Shown piece after piece: positions 1 through 13,700 of a stretch of 64,000 nt of DNA (position 1 is its first letter; every line of letters starts with the position of its first letter). The position numbers were made by a program, and so were the translations under genes. The stretch comes from Xestospongia muta (lineage: Eukaryota > Porifera > Demospongiae > Haplosclerida > Petrosiidae), in assembly GCA_963693285.1 (NCBI GenBank), contig OY848924.1, positions 6,655,842-6,719,841 on the forward strand, given 5' to 3'. The notes under the pieces were generated by a model. That model had not been told where the DNA came from and ran no database searches. It saw nothing but the letters and a program-made list of their open reading frames with translations.

Positions 1-1
1 A

Positions 2-3000
2 GAAATTCATCACCATCGTCCAAACACTCCATCCATTCTGGTTGGTACTACACATCATTTATGTAACGATATGGATACAATTGAGAAACTTAGAAAGGCA
101 AAACAAACGCTAGTGACATATGAAGAGGTATATATTCCCTTTACATGTTAATTACTGAATTCAATGATGATATACAAGTTGTGTATTCATACTATTTACA
201 TACTATTAACCACCTCTTATTGTTTATATGATTATATAATATAATTTAAAATGTAGTATTGTTATGTAATTTAGTGTTAATGATTAGTTTAGTCAAATCT
301 TTGCTTTGGTCAGAAACAATCATGGAGTTGCTAGGATTAATCATCATTAAAGACCCACAGTTTACCTTGCAGGCAACCGCACATATTCTTTGTATGAATG
401 TGTGTGTGTACATTGTTTTTCTATAGGGTCTTCAGGTGATGAAGGAAATTGGTGCAGTAATGTATTTAGAGTGTTCATTTCTTGATCAAAAAGGAGTTAA
501 AGATGTTTTTGATGAAGCAATTCGCTTTGCTCGTGGAGATTATAATGTACATACATAATATAGTTTAATTTATTTGAAATACTTCTTTTATTATTAGGAT
601 ACTGTATTGACTCAAGCCAGTATGCAATTCCTAGTGATTGGTGATAGTGGTAGTGGTAAAACAAGTATTTTACAAACCTTCAATGATGGATCACCTACAG
701 GTATATGAATTATCATTTTTGTATTATGTATTTTGTTTGATAGATCCAAAGATTGAATTAATTACCAAGAATGTATATTGGAATGAAAAAAATCGAAAAA
801 TTATGCTACGCATACATGCCACTACCAGTACATCCTATTATAAAGATGCCATGGTACAAAACACCTCAGATTATTTATAGACCTATTCACATTGGTTCCT
901 ATATAGGGTATTTTATTGGTATATGATATTACCAGTCAAGAGTCATTTGATAACATAACAAAATGGCTACAGGATATCACAGCAGTAAGTACCTACTCAG
1001 CAAAATAATTAAAAAATCTTCTCAATCATAAAATTTTAGCATGCCTCACCAGATGTACAATGTTTCTTGGTTGGTAACAAGTTAGATATGGAGTCTGATA
1101 GACAAGTTTCTAAAGAGAGAGGAGAGCAATTGGCAAAGAAACTAAAGATGCTATTTTTTGAGATATCATCAAAAGACAAAGCTAGTATTGAGAAGGTTTT
1201 CCAAATATTGGCAAAACAAGTTTTAAAGGTATGCAATAGTGGTTGTATGAGTATATACTTCTAATGATGCATGATGTTATAACTTTAATTTTCTACAGGA
1301 AAAAGAGCAATCATTTCTTCGAAATATTGGCAGACTTTTTCAGGGAAAGGTAAACAGTTTTTATTAGTTTGATTACAATGATGATAACTTTATTGCTTAT
1401 AGAAGAAATCATTTGCTATCAATTTACAAAAGCCAACAAGTGCAGCTCTTAAATTTAAAAAGGTATATTGTAATGAGCTTAGACTCTTTAGTTTTTCATT
1501 CTCTTTAAAGATACCTCCTTCACAAGCCATCGATCAATTTACTGAAATTGGTAAGTCTTATATAATTGTAGCTGTGAGAAATCACTAAGACATTATGGTG
1601 AATTATATTGTTATTGCAATCTTTATGTAGATCAAAGAAATCTTCATAATGCTATGAAATCTGGTGGATCTGTTGAAACCAGTATTACAAAAGTTGTTGT
1701 CCAAGGTCCAGCTAGATCTGGTAAAACATCAGTCAAATGTCTAATTCTCTCTCAACGTTATGAGAGTAATATCAGTACAGGTTGTGTTGAGCCTCCACAA
1801 ATTGCTATTGGAGAATTCTCTATGAGTCAGTATGGTCAGCTGAATGAATGTCACTGGGAACTAGTCAATGATGAAAAAATGATCGAGAAGTTTGCTAATG
1901 AAGTTAGATCTCTTATTGAAAGTCAAGATATTAACAAAATATATGAAGATGAAGATGTAGACTGTCCAGTACTAACTCAACAACCACCTTTTGGCACAGC
2001 TACAGCAATTGCAAAGAAATCTAAAGTTATCATCACTAAACCAGAATACAAACTTCCTTACAGTAGTAACACATCTTCTTATCAAATATCATTGGAACCT
2101 CCTATTGAACTACCAAAAGTAAAATACAGTGCAACAAGACAGTTGTCTGAAATTGTCAATAAAGCTTCAGCTAAGGGTGTTAAGCTTACTCTACACAAAG
2201 AATGGCTCTACTTCATTGACTCTGGAGGACAGATTCAGTTTCAACAGTTGTTACAAGCCTTTATACCATGTGCATCAGTCCTTATGCTAGTTACTAATCT
2301 AGCTAAAGATCTCTCTAGCCAATCCTCCACTGTCTTACAATGTGAAGATGGAGAATACATTGTAAGTGACCACTCTCCAACTGTTGAGACACTTCTTAAA
2401 CGTCTTATACTCATGGTTAATTCTTGTGCTCAACAGCAAAAGTTGATCAGTGATACCAAGTTATCTAAAGTCATTATCAAGTCTCCAGAAAAGCTTAAAA
2501 TCATTTCCATTGCTACCCATCGTGACAAGTATGAAGAAAAACTTGAAAATAGAGAAGAGGTTGAAACTATCAAAAAGAAAGAAGAAAAGCTTGCTAAAAT
2601 ATTTCGATCCATTAAAGGCAATCTGTCTTATCATGATGTCACTAGTGGAAAGATATTATCTGAAGTTGATGGTCGTAAAGCTTCTCAGGGTGTGTTTGAT
2701 GATCCAGTGATCAAAGAGATTCGTGCTGAATTAAAGGATCAAGCTTTTGAAGTTAATATCCCATTAAGGTGGTACGCATTTGAGATTTTATTACGACAAA
2801 AAGCCATTAAAGGTTGTGGAGTACTTAGCTTGGAAGATTGTCAAGCTACTGGTCTAGGATTGGGTTTGCATATAGAAGAAATAGAGAGTGCTCTTAAGTT
2901 CTTCTATCTCCTCAATACCATCTTATATTATCCTGGAGTGAGTGATTTAGTGTTTGTCTTTCCCCACAGTTTGATTGAAGTAGTCAGTGAACTGATGATA

Positions 3001-4283
3001 CTGGTCTGCAAAATACGAAATAGAGTTAATGTTGGACGAGGGGCAGCTGATATTAAGGAAATGGCTGATCGTGGAATTATTTCAAAAGATGTCTTTGCTA
3101 AGTCTCAAAAAAGTGTTAAGATATCTTCGTATTTCCAATCCTTTAGCTCAGAAGTGCTTAAAATATTCCAGCACCTTTTGATTGCCACAGAATTACCTGA
3201 TAACAAATTTTTCATGCCAGCATTGCTACCTTTAATTGATCCATCAGAAGTCAATCCTGTACACAATTCTACCTCATGTCCTTTGCTGTTTTACTTTAAG
3301 AAAGGTGCTCCAATTGGTCTCTTTTGTGCTATGATAGTTTACTTACTCTCCACAACATATAATGATCACGATGATATGCCATTATGGATACTTGATGAGT
3401 CTGACTCCAAGATGTATTCAAATTATGTAACATTGAAAAAGGTGGAGGGTGGGAAAGTCAGTTTCATTGAAGACCATGATGTGTTTGAGATTCACTGTGA
3501 TTTCTCTAAAGATCAAATTGAAGTAAAGAAAGATCTAGTCAATGCCATTAATGAAACTATAACAAGTAGACAAATTATTAAAGAAATGCGACCTAAAGTT
3601 GCCTTTTATTGTCCATGTGAGGAGAAAAGCACTCATATTGCAAAAGTTTGGAAAGAAGACAATTGGACTCTTTTTTGTACAAGTAAACAAAATGTCATAC
3701 CACATACTCCAGAAAACAGTTCTCATCCTTGTTGGTCTTGGTTTGAGTCTACTCATGGTAAGTGAAGATGAAAATAATAATTATGCCATCTCCTGAATTA
3801 ATTATCTTATTTTAAATTTTGTTTAGAAATTGAAATTGAAGAAATATGTGATAATGACACATCTACTGGTAAAATACAATGTTTTAATATATACATACCA
3901 ATTATCTATTAATTATTATGATAGGTACTGATAATGAAGTGGACATTAGTAAAGTATTAAACAAGATACCTGATAAACACGATCTAGTAAATCTGTTAGC
4001 TGATGTTATCGATGTATGGGAGAATATTGCTATTGTATTAAAAGTATCTAATGAAAAGTTACAGTCATTACGTTATAGCTACTTAAATGAGGCACTAAAA
4101 CTTGGAGACATGTTGCAGAGTTGGCTTGATGAACGACCCACTCCTGTGACCTGGAGTACAATTATCTCAGCACTAGAGAGTAAGATTGTTGGTAAAAAAC
4201 AAACAGCAATGGAAATTTTACAATTTTTAACCCGACCAGATGTTTATTCTAAGTACATAAACGCAGACACTTTTGAACAATAA
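2..4283 (+). CDS. Gene A: Rac-Rab-Roc/COR-death domain fusion protein (5' end outside window)
   Basis: Exons by splice signals and phase: <2-127, 427-546, 598-700, 744-853, 907-984, 1040-1228, 1299-1349, 1403-1462, 1511-1550, 1631-3757, 3827-3868, 3925-4283 (1134 codons plus stop, all phases consistent). Exons 1-2 give the C-terminal half of a Rac-like domain ([13 protein letters not shown], then [13 protein letters not shown]); its G4 is degenerate (TTHH where Rac has TKLD). Exons 3-6 give a Rab-like domain: P-loop [21 protein letters not shown]4 VGNKLD, but no DTAGQ. Exon 10 holds a third GTPase ([25 protein letters not shown]) followed by a COR-like segment ([32 protein letters not shown]). 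The last exon is one divergent death domain ([15 protein letters not shown]). Known families: ROC-COR plus death domain occurs in DAPK1. Role in death or immune signalling is inferred. The Rac N-terminal half must lie upstream of position 1. Confidence 0.85.
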
Positions 4284-6689
4284 TCTGTTTTGTATATAAT
4301 GAAACAAGTATATATATATATAGCGTGATTGTGTTCAATTTTATTTTTTATTAAGTAATATTAATGTCTTTAGCCACACCCTCTTTTACTTCTAAAATAT
4401 ATGGCCATCTAGTCTCGTCCGCAGACCTACTCACAAGCTACAGTATAACTTGCGAGTAGGTCTAGGGACGAGACTAATCGCCACCCAAAAACTTGTGCTG
4501 CCAAGTTCAGTGTCTGACTCATTGGGATTAAAAAATTGTAATGTCATTAATTGTAAGGACACTCATTAAAGAAGGTAGATCCTATGGAAGCCACATTAGG
4601 GGACACTGACTGTTACTAGTAAAGTTACTTATATAATTATCTTCACATTATAATATTGTTCCACTTTAATATTATGCATTTAATCTGTGTCATTCATATT
4701 CTACAAAAGCCTTTTTTATTACTATGATTATTGCAACATATTTTATGTTAAATTTTAATATCAATACCCATTTTGTTCGATTTTATTTATTAAAATTACA
4801 ATGTACACAATATTATAACATCTCACATTTTTGACTGAGGTAAGGTCATATCTAACTTTTAATGTATGTCTTTGTCAATTAATGTGTGCAAAAAATGAAG
4901 TGGTCATAATTTGGAGACATAGAAAGTAGTAATGAAGAGGGACTATACAAAATATGTTTGACATCACTTCCTTATATCAAAGTAATTATAAACGATAAAT
5001 GAGCAAGTTTTACATTAGTCTCCAAATGTTTGGGAAAGGGATATTAATGGAACATATTAGGCAATATTATATTCAATATCATTGCTAATATTAGTAGGAT
5101 GTTATCTTCCAATGGTTATATTTGTTATCAATTTAAACTTGAAAGTGTCCATGCAGTACAACTAAATTATGTGCATATTATTTCAGTTCTGATCTTTGAA
5201 ATCTCACTCCTCAGGAGATTGGTTCAAACACAAACTATGAACCCGTTGATCTCCTTACATATGTCATATCAGTAGTGAGGAGTAGATCCATTATAAAAAT
5301 AGATTGGTTGTATTAACTGATTGATGGACATTTCAATTGTATGTTTCTCTACAAAATACATTGAAATATATGTATATAAATTCCATAGTAACATCTCTGA
5401 CCTAGTATCTTACTTTGTATAAGAATAAACAAAAATTATCATAATTTTAACAATTAATTACATGAACAGTCAATTCCATAGTATATTAGTAATAAAAATA
5501 GTATGTTGTTTACTTTTTGGATCAACTAATTACTACATATATAACTAATAATTATATTGATTAGCCAGTTTTTAAAGTGTATATCTAAAACAATTGATAC
5601 TATCAGAAGAAAAGCAGAGATATTGTCCATACATATATATATTAAAACGGTCTGATAATTTTAGCAATTTTAATTTTTCAGGTTATTAACATAATAAATG
5701 ATATTAGTTGTCTTAGAAGATCATTCTGACCTGGTATGGCATGTTACTATTTTAAGATTGTGTCTATTTATAGTAACATAGCTTTTATAATTTTGTGGTG
5801 ATGTATGCTATGAAGTTATGAAAGAGTAATCTAATTTGGTTGTTGTTATCATCACAGTTTGTATTGTCTAGTAGATAAGTACAATATTAGTATGTATACT
5901 TTATATATGACCACTATTAGTATGGGTAACAATTAGAATACAGCGTGCTAAATTATATAGTTCACTGATAGTACTAGTCATAGTACATGATAAATCATTA
6001 AAAGTTGCACTGATATTATGTGCACAAGTTATTACATTCATGTGTCCACTTTCTTTCTTAATTAGTAGCTTTATGAATTGTCTAATGTCTGGTGCATCAT
6101 ACAATTTATTGTCTAGGTGATGTTTATTCATTTGACATTGACAATTTGACATTGTTATCAACACTGGAAGAACTATAACAATTTTGCAAACTACCCAGAG
6201 AAACTGAATAATATAATGTTATAATATTATTTATTATTGGAAAGGAACCTATGACATGCCCTACTTTTGTGGCTTCTGTTTATTTGAATAATCCTGAACA
6301 TTTACTGACCACACCTCTTCCTTCCACCCCAAGTACATTGTATGTTATAGCTGTTCATTAGTTTATTAACTAGTGATTTATTAATATTACATAATATTGT
6401 CATCGTTATTATTAATATTATTATTATACAGGTCTTATACCAATGTGTATAATATAAGACAATATATGTTATTAATACTATTGTATGTATTTGTATTTAT
6501 TAGTATATTGCTATTGTAATATTATTCGCTTATTGTTATTATTAATAAGAATTTGTGACATTTATAAAACAACAATCAATTCTCTTGTTTATATTGGTTA
6601 GCAGTGTGACATCAAGTAGATTGTGGTCTGTGTAATAATGACATCACATGACACCTTCCTTGTTTTGATAGAAGACTAGTTTCATAAAT
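4284..6689. other. Intergenic region between gene A and the Rab fragment
   Basis: No exon-like sequence was recognised in this ~2.4 kb AT-rich stretch; short open frames such as the one on the minus strand at 5901-6164 resemble no family I know. It holds a strong hairpin at 4411-4475. A block near 5740-5790, ending in a repeated TATAGTAACATAG word, recurs in the intergenic regions around 14860-14900, 15590-15620 and 23290-23330. Part of 5380-5530 also resembles 9010-9220 inside gene B's long intron. It is best read as duplicated non-coding sequence of the cluster. Confidence 0.6.
4411..4475. repeat. 65-bp imperfect inverted repeat (hairpin)
   Basis: The arms begin AGTCTCGTCC and end GGACGAGACT. 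The inner parts GACCTACTC / GAGTAGGTC and CAAG / CTTG also pair, leaving a loop of about 11 nt. The element lies 128 bp downstream of the gene A stop codon. It could be a small palindromic transposon remnant or a structured RNA element; nothing else in the window shares it. Confidence 0.7.
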
Positions 6690-7164
6690 ATGGCTAGAGT
6701 AAGTTTGATTCTGTACTCAATGAAGTGTTACTAGAATATTGTGTTTTAACAGGCCAGATTATATGACTTAGTCATAGGCATAACTATTGTTGGAGATAGA
6801 AGTCTTGGAAAATCATCTATTATCCATCGCTACACAACTGGGAGTTACCTTAGTGATCTAAGAAGAGGCGACATAGATACATGTAATGATACAATGTATA
6901 TAATTTTATATACTACCCAATTGGACCCATTTAGGCCTTGGGTTTGAAAATTACAAAATTAATTGTTCTGACTTTATGATCTGTATTGAATTCCTGTCAG
7001 GATATATTTTTGGAATTTCTTTTGGAAATAACACTTCTCAAACATATTTTTTAGGTAAGGACGTTGTTATTCAGGGCAAGAAAATTCGGTTGAGATTACT
7101 TGAATATCCTACATGGACAAGATGGAAGACATGTGATGAGTCCTGGTATTTTAGAGACACTTGT
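6690..7164 (+). pseudogene. Truncated Rab-like GTPase 5' half
   Basis: Candidate exons 6690-6698, 6753-6882 and 7055-7164 join in phase and read MARARLYDLVIGITIVGDRSLGKSS (split here: start MARARLYDLV, P-loop GDRSLGKSS), then VIQGKKIRLRLLEYPTWTRW. The start and P-loop are Rab-like. The third exon aligns with the Rab G3 exon, but DTAGQERF is replaced by EYPTWTRW. It is 110 nt, the same size and phase as the matching exon in the fusion genes. No downstream Rab exons (GILLVYD, NKxD) occur before gene B starts at 7740, and splicing into gene B's first exon would hit a stop. An alternative third exon beginning near 6931 is open in the same frame. Likely a relic, or a short unexplained transcript. 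Confidence 0.5.
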
Positions 7165-7739
7165 GTAAGCAACAAATCATTTTTTCATTTTTTTCATTTT
7201 TATGATTGTTTAGTTATTCAATTTTTAACCATGTCATGTAGCTACATTGTGTACTTGACTACTTTGCTTTTTTAGTTAATTTTTCATACTACTATCAAGT
7301 GATGATATAATTAAATCACTCAGTATATAACTGCCAACACATATCATAACTAATGTATTGAGCTTTATTCTAGTTACAATTTACGCTAAAGAATGTCTAT
7401 GTTTTACACTCACTACAAATGTTACAAATTTTTGCATAGATGGTTGAAATTTGGCATTAAAAAGAATCTCTTTATCAGACAATGTAGCAGACATGTCTCA
7501 ACACGTTAACTTGTAATTGTTTAATCTTTACTTTCCTTAACATTAAATAGTACACTATTTTAATCATTTACCTCAAACTCCTTCGTCACTACTTAGACTG
7601 TTTCAGTCCTTTTCTTGACTTGTAATTTGTAAATTCGCAATGTTTCTTTAATTAGAATTACGGTATCGGTAGGCGAAACAGAGAGCCTTTGATTTGTCAA
7701 CTTCATAGAAGACATCCTTTGATCTGTGAACTTCATAGA

Positions 7740-10700
7740 ATGCAGCGTATTAAGTGTGTTATTGTTGGTGATGGGTGAGTTTATAAATATGTACATAAAA
7801 ATGTTTCTACTAAAATATGTACTATAAGAGGACTGACAATGTGTACTTTTTCTTAGAGCTTTGGGTAAAACTAGTCTCATACACAGTTATAAAGATGACT
7901 CATTTCCACAAGTGTATGTACCAACTGTGTAAGTCAACGTGTAATACACACACATGCCACATACAGTCAATATCTTTATGAAGTTATCAATATTGAAATC
8001 AGTCATAACTATGTGCATTATGAATGCATTATATTGATTAGACCATACATTATATTGATTAGACTTGAGGACTATACTGTTGAAGTAACAGTTGGTGGTA
8101 AAATTTATGAATTGGCTCTATGGGATACAGGAGGTATATACTGAGCTTTGTTGGCTAGTTATATGTCTGATTTTTTTCTATATACCCGGAAGATTATGAT
8201 AGATCTAGATCTTTATCTTATCCTAATACAGTGAGTAGTGTTATTTTATGATAGTCAATTGATTACATAGTTTTCTCTTCTCAGGATGTGGTTTTATTAG
8301 TATTTTCACTTATTGAACCTGAATCACTGAAGCATATTGAGACAAAGGTATTTAAAACATAGTTGTAAGTTATTTTAATTAATATTCTTTCATGTGTTAG
8401 TGGTACCCAGAAATTAGTCACTTTTGTCCAAACACTCCATTCATTCTGGTTGGTAATCAAGTTGACCTACGTGATAAAGTACAACAAACATCAGTTACAC
8501 TTATACAGGTAATATATTCACTGTTTACTTACATGTACAAGATATAGGACAATTATTTTAAGCAAATTCTATATGTTTATTGAATTGAGTTTGGACCTTA
8601 TACTACTTACTATTAAATTCATTTTCTTATTGATATTATTATATTCTTGCATTCGTATATGTACATGGAGTGATAGATACAGTATATCTTTTCGTACTAG
8701 TTATAATTACTTGCTATAAGGACTTGATTGTGGCTGCATTTTTGCTCACATTTTTCATATTGTTAGAAAGTGAGATTAGAGTTCACATTATGATTTTTAT
8801 ACAAATCATATATCTCCCTATATTATTATAACTATATATATGTATCACTAGATCAGTCATTTTAACCCATATGCATTCAAGGTCATTAAGTTACATATAC
8901 ATGCTTATAAAATACAACTGTTGAGAGTATGTATTGTTTGCAAATTTACAGTTTATGTATGTACCTACCTAAACAAATGATGTCATAAAAAGGTCATGTG
9001 TGTAATGTGTAGAAATGTCTTATATAAATTCTATAGTAAAAGCTATTAAATACAAATGAAATAACAAGCTATCAGAGATTACATACTGATATCCCTCATC
9101 ACTGGCCCAGCATAAATGAAATTTCCTTATTCACCTTAGTAGATGTCAAATGGAATCTTTATACCTCTGACAATTAATTACATGACTACAAGTGTTGATC
9201 AGTATATTAGTTATAAAAACAGACTACTTCTTAGTATCTTATGCTGTATTATATGCAACCTAAATAACTACGTATATATTATATTGGTTAAATTAACCAA
9301 TCATTTTTTGAGTGATATATATAGAAGCCTGAATCTGATATATCAGTAATTTATAATAATTAGTGAAACTCATCCTAATCAACTTTAATGAGCAATCCAA
9401 GAAAAGCCTGATTAAAGCTAGCTTGAGTTGACAATACATCTCAAATCATCTGATATAGTAAAACAAGCATAGCACATACCAAGTGGCAATCTTGTATATA
9501 CATAAGCATACTTAGCTTTGTAATTTGAATAAAGTAAATTGTCTTTCTATATAGGGTGTTAATATGATGAAGAAGATTAGAGCATCAAGTTATGTAGAGT
9601 GTTCAGCTCTTACTAAAGAAGGTCTAAACAAAGTTTTTGAGGAAGCAATTCTCTCTACTTTATTGCCCCCTGGTGTATGTAAATGATATTGTTCAGTTGA
9701 TTTCAACTTAATTGTTTTATAGAAAATTAGGCATGTTGTCATTTTAGTGATTGGTGATAGAGGTAGTGGTAAGACAAGTATTTTACAAACCTTCAGAGAT
9801 GATGGAACACCTTATGCTATAAGTATATAAGTTATTTCGTTTTGATATGTTTGAATTGCCATATTTGTAGATGCTGAGATTGAAATTATTATCAAAGACA
9901 ATCTATTTATACATGCAACTGCTACACCAGAAATACCTTCTTTTGAAGAAGCCATGGTATTGCTTGTCATTATTACATAAGCAAATATATTCCTATATAG
10001 GGTATTTTATTGGTATATGATATTACCAGTCAAGAGTCATTTGATAACATAACAAAATGGCTACAGGCTATCAGAGCTGTATGAACCTTTGTTATCAATA
10101 GAATTATTATCTACTTTTGTATTCACATTTTAGCATGCTTCACCAGATGTACAATGTCTATTTGTTGGTAACAAATTAGATATGGAGTCTGAAAGACAAG
10201 TTCCAAAAGAAAAAGGGAAGATTCTAGCTAAAAAACTGAAGATGACATTTTTGGAGATATCAGCAAAAGATAACATAAATGTTGTTGAGGCTTTTGAAAC
10301 ATTAAAAGAACAAATTATGAAGGTATAAGGAATAAGGTCTGCATGAGTGTCTGTAATAAATATATGGCATGCAATTAGAAGTACTTTGTTTTAAATACAG
10401 GACAGAATACCATCACTTCTTAAAAGTTTCAGAAGACGTTTTCAAGGAGAGGTAAACTTCTTTTTATGAGATAACACAATTAGATTTAAATTTATTTTTA
10501 GAGATCGTTAAATTTTGCAATTGATCTAGAAAAACCAACAAGTGTGGCACTTAAATCTAAAAAGGTATTGTAAAGAGCTTTAGCACCTTTTGTTTGAATA
10601 ATTATTCATTTATCAGGAACTTTCCTTACAAGAAAATAGTCGATTTACTGAAATTGGTAAGTCTCATGACTCAGTAATTATTACCTTGTGTTTTTAATTG

Positions 10701-13700
10701 CATCTCTTAGATCAAAAGCATCTCCATAGTGCTCTTAAAGATGGATCTGTTGAAACTAGTATTACAAAAGCAGTTGTCCAAGGTCCAGCTAGAGCCGGTA
10801 AAACGTCAGTTAAATGTCTAATTCTTTCACATCCTTATGAGAGTAACAGCAGCACAGGTTGTGCTGAGTCTCCACAAATTGCTATTGGAGAGTTCTCTAT
10901 GAGTCAGTATGGTCAACTGAAGGAATATCGCTGGGAACTCGTAAATGATGAAAAGATGATTGAAAAATTTGCCAATGAAGTCAGATCTCTTATTGAAGAG
11001 CAAGAAAATAGCATTGAAGATTCAGACTACATACCAGCACTACCACATCTTCATTCTGTAACTGGAGATGTTAAGAAACACATATTCAACATGAAGGAAA
11101 TGGCTTCCAAAATTCCAGTCTGTCCTCATACTTTAGAAGTCTCTCCTCTTGTGCCATTAGAACCTCTTGTTCAGCTACCAAAAGCAAATGACAATGCAAG
11201 AAAGCAGCTATCTGAATTTATCAACCAAGCTTCGACAAAGGGTGTCAAACTCACTCTACACAAACAATGGCTCTACTTCATTGACTCTGGAGGGCAGATT
11301 CAGTTTCAACAGCTGTTACAAGCCTTTATACCATGTGCATCAGTCCTTATGCTAGTTACTAATCTAGCTGATGATCTCTCTAGCCAATCTTCCACTGTAT
11401 TACAATGTGAAGATAGAAAATACAAAGTAAGTGATTACTCTCCAACTGTTGAGACACTCCTCAAACGGCTTGTACTTATGGTTAATTCAAATGCTCAACA
11501 GCAACAGTTAATCAATGATACTGGACTATCTCAGGTCATTATCAAGTCTCCAGAAAAACTTAAAATCATCTCAATTGCCACCCATCGTGATATGTATGAT
11601 GAGCAATTTAAAAATGGAGAAGAAGTGGAAAGCATTGAAGACAAAGAAGAAAAGCTTGCCAAAATATTTCGATCTATTGAAGGCAATCTGTCTTATCATG
11701 ATGTCACTAGTGGAAAGATATTATCTGAAGTTGATGGTCGTAAAGCTTCTCAGGGTCTATTTGATGATCCAGTGATCAAAGAGATTCGTGCTGAATTAAA
11801 GGATCAAGCTTTTAAAGTTAACATCCCATTAAGGTGGTATGCTTTTGAAATTTTGTTACGTAAAGAAGCTATTAAAGGTTGTGGAGTACTTAGCTTGGAA
11901 GAGTGTCAAGCTACTGGTCTAGGATTGGGTTTGTATACAGAAGAAATAGAGAGTGCTCTTAAGTTCTTCTATCTCCTCAATACCATTTTATATTACCCTG
12001 GAGTGAGTGATTTAGTGTTTGTTCTCCCCCACAGTCTGATTGAAGTAGTCAGTGAACTGATGATACTGGTCTGCAAAATACGAAATGGAGTTAATGTTGG
12101 ACGAGGGGCAGTTGATACAAAGAAGATGGCTGATCGTGGAATTATTTCGAAAGATGTCTTTGCTAAGTCTCAAAAAAGCGAAAAGATATCTTCCTATTTC
12201 CAATCCTTTAGCTCAGAAGTGCTTAAAATATTCCAGCACCTTTTGATTGCCAGGGAATTACCCAATAACAAATTTTTCATGCCAGCATTGCTACCTTTAA
12301 TTGATCCATCAGAAGTCAATCCTGTACACAATTCTACCTCATGTCCTTTGCTGTTTTACTTTGAGAAAGGTGCTCCAATTGGTCTCTTTTGTGCTATGAT
12401 AGTTCATCTACTCTCCACAACACATCCTAATGTTATGCCATTATGGATACTTGATGAGTCTGACTCCAAGACATATTCAAATTACGTAACATTGAAAAAG
12501 TTGGTTGGTGGGAAAGTCAGTTTCATTGAAGACCATGACGTATTTGAGATTCACTGTGAAATCTCTAAAGATCAAGTTGAAGTAAAGAAAGATCTAGTCA
12601 ATGCCATCAATGAAACTATAACAACTAGACAAATTATCAAAGAAATGAGACCTAAAGTTGCCTTTTATTGTCCATGTGAAGTGGAAGACATGCATATTGC
12701 TACTGTCTGGGAAGAAGACAAATGGACTCTCCTTTGCTCAAGTAAACAAAATGTCATACCACATACTTCAAAAAACAGTTCTCATTCTTGTTGGTCTTGG
12801 TTTGAGTCCACTAATGATGGTATGTGCAGTATACTTATTATATACTAAGTGTTTACATAAAGTATTCTATAGATAATGATGAATATTTGGTAGAGATATC
12901 AACAGGTATGAAAGAAACATAGTACATTGATGTAGTCCAGCATAGTAATTTTATTATAGTCATTATAAGTGTACATGTGATGTTAATACTTTATTTCATA
13001 ATTTATATCACAGCTAGTAAACCAGAGAAACATGTACTGCTCAGATTACTTTCTTCTATCACTGCTGAGTGGCAAGAGATGGGAGATCTACTTGGAGTTG
13101 ACCCTGATACTATTGAGGGATTGTGTATCTCTAATTTTTCTAACAAGGTCAAAATGTCTAAGATGTTACAGAGCTGGTTGGACAAAGAGCCTACTCCAGT
13201 GATGTGGGACAACATCATTAGTGTCATAGGGGGTCCTCTACAGAAGAAAACCCTAGCGACTGAAATTTGCCAATCTCTTAAGCTTGATGTTTGCCATTTC
13301 CTTGGAATAAAGTCAGGTATGTTCTTTTATTGGTTGTATGTACAGTAGAAGCAAACAAGTTAATTATTTATCTGTATGAGTGAAGCTCACACAAAATCTT
13401 CCTCTTTAGTCCCAAACATGACGTGCTATATATTTCTTGTTTTCTGAATAGATAAGCGTGAGTCTTATACTATTACTCCTCAAAACAACAAGGATATTTT
13501 GTGTGAAGTTAATTATGGTATGTGAAGATGTAACTCTATATAGTTCTAATAAAAAAATAACATTAATATAACATCACTATTATATGCTGGTCTATTGAAT
13601 GTATATATCATAGCATAATAAGCATAGTTTGTGTCTCCATGTAGAATAATTGATTTGTAAAGTTTATATTTATAACAATTTATAATTCACAGCTATTAAG

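Noticed and set aside
638..1264. Separate small genes at 638-880 and 1067-1264
   Set aside because: They are individual Rab-module exons of gene A read through into introns.
1631..3757. NACHT or NB-ARC NLR nucleotide-binding domain
   Set aside because: The motifs are of the Ras/Roc type (DSGGQ as G3, THRD in place of G4) followed by a COR-like segment; no leucine-rich repeats or NB-ARC motifs are visible.
6690..7740. Rab fragment as the N-terminus of gene B
   Set aside because: The donor at 7164 leaves phase 0, and the plausible acceptors before 7740 lead to stop codons, so a read-in fusion is not supported.
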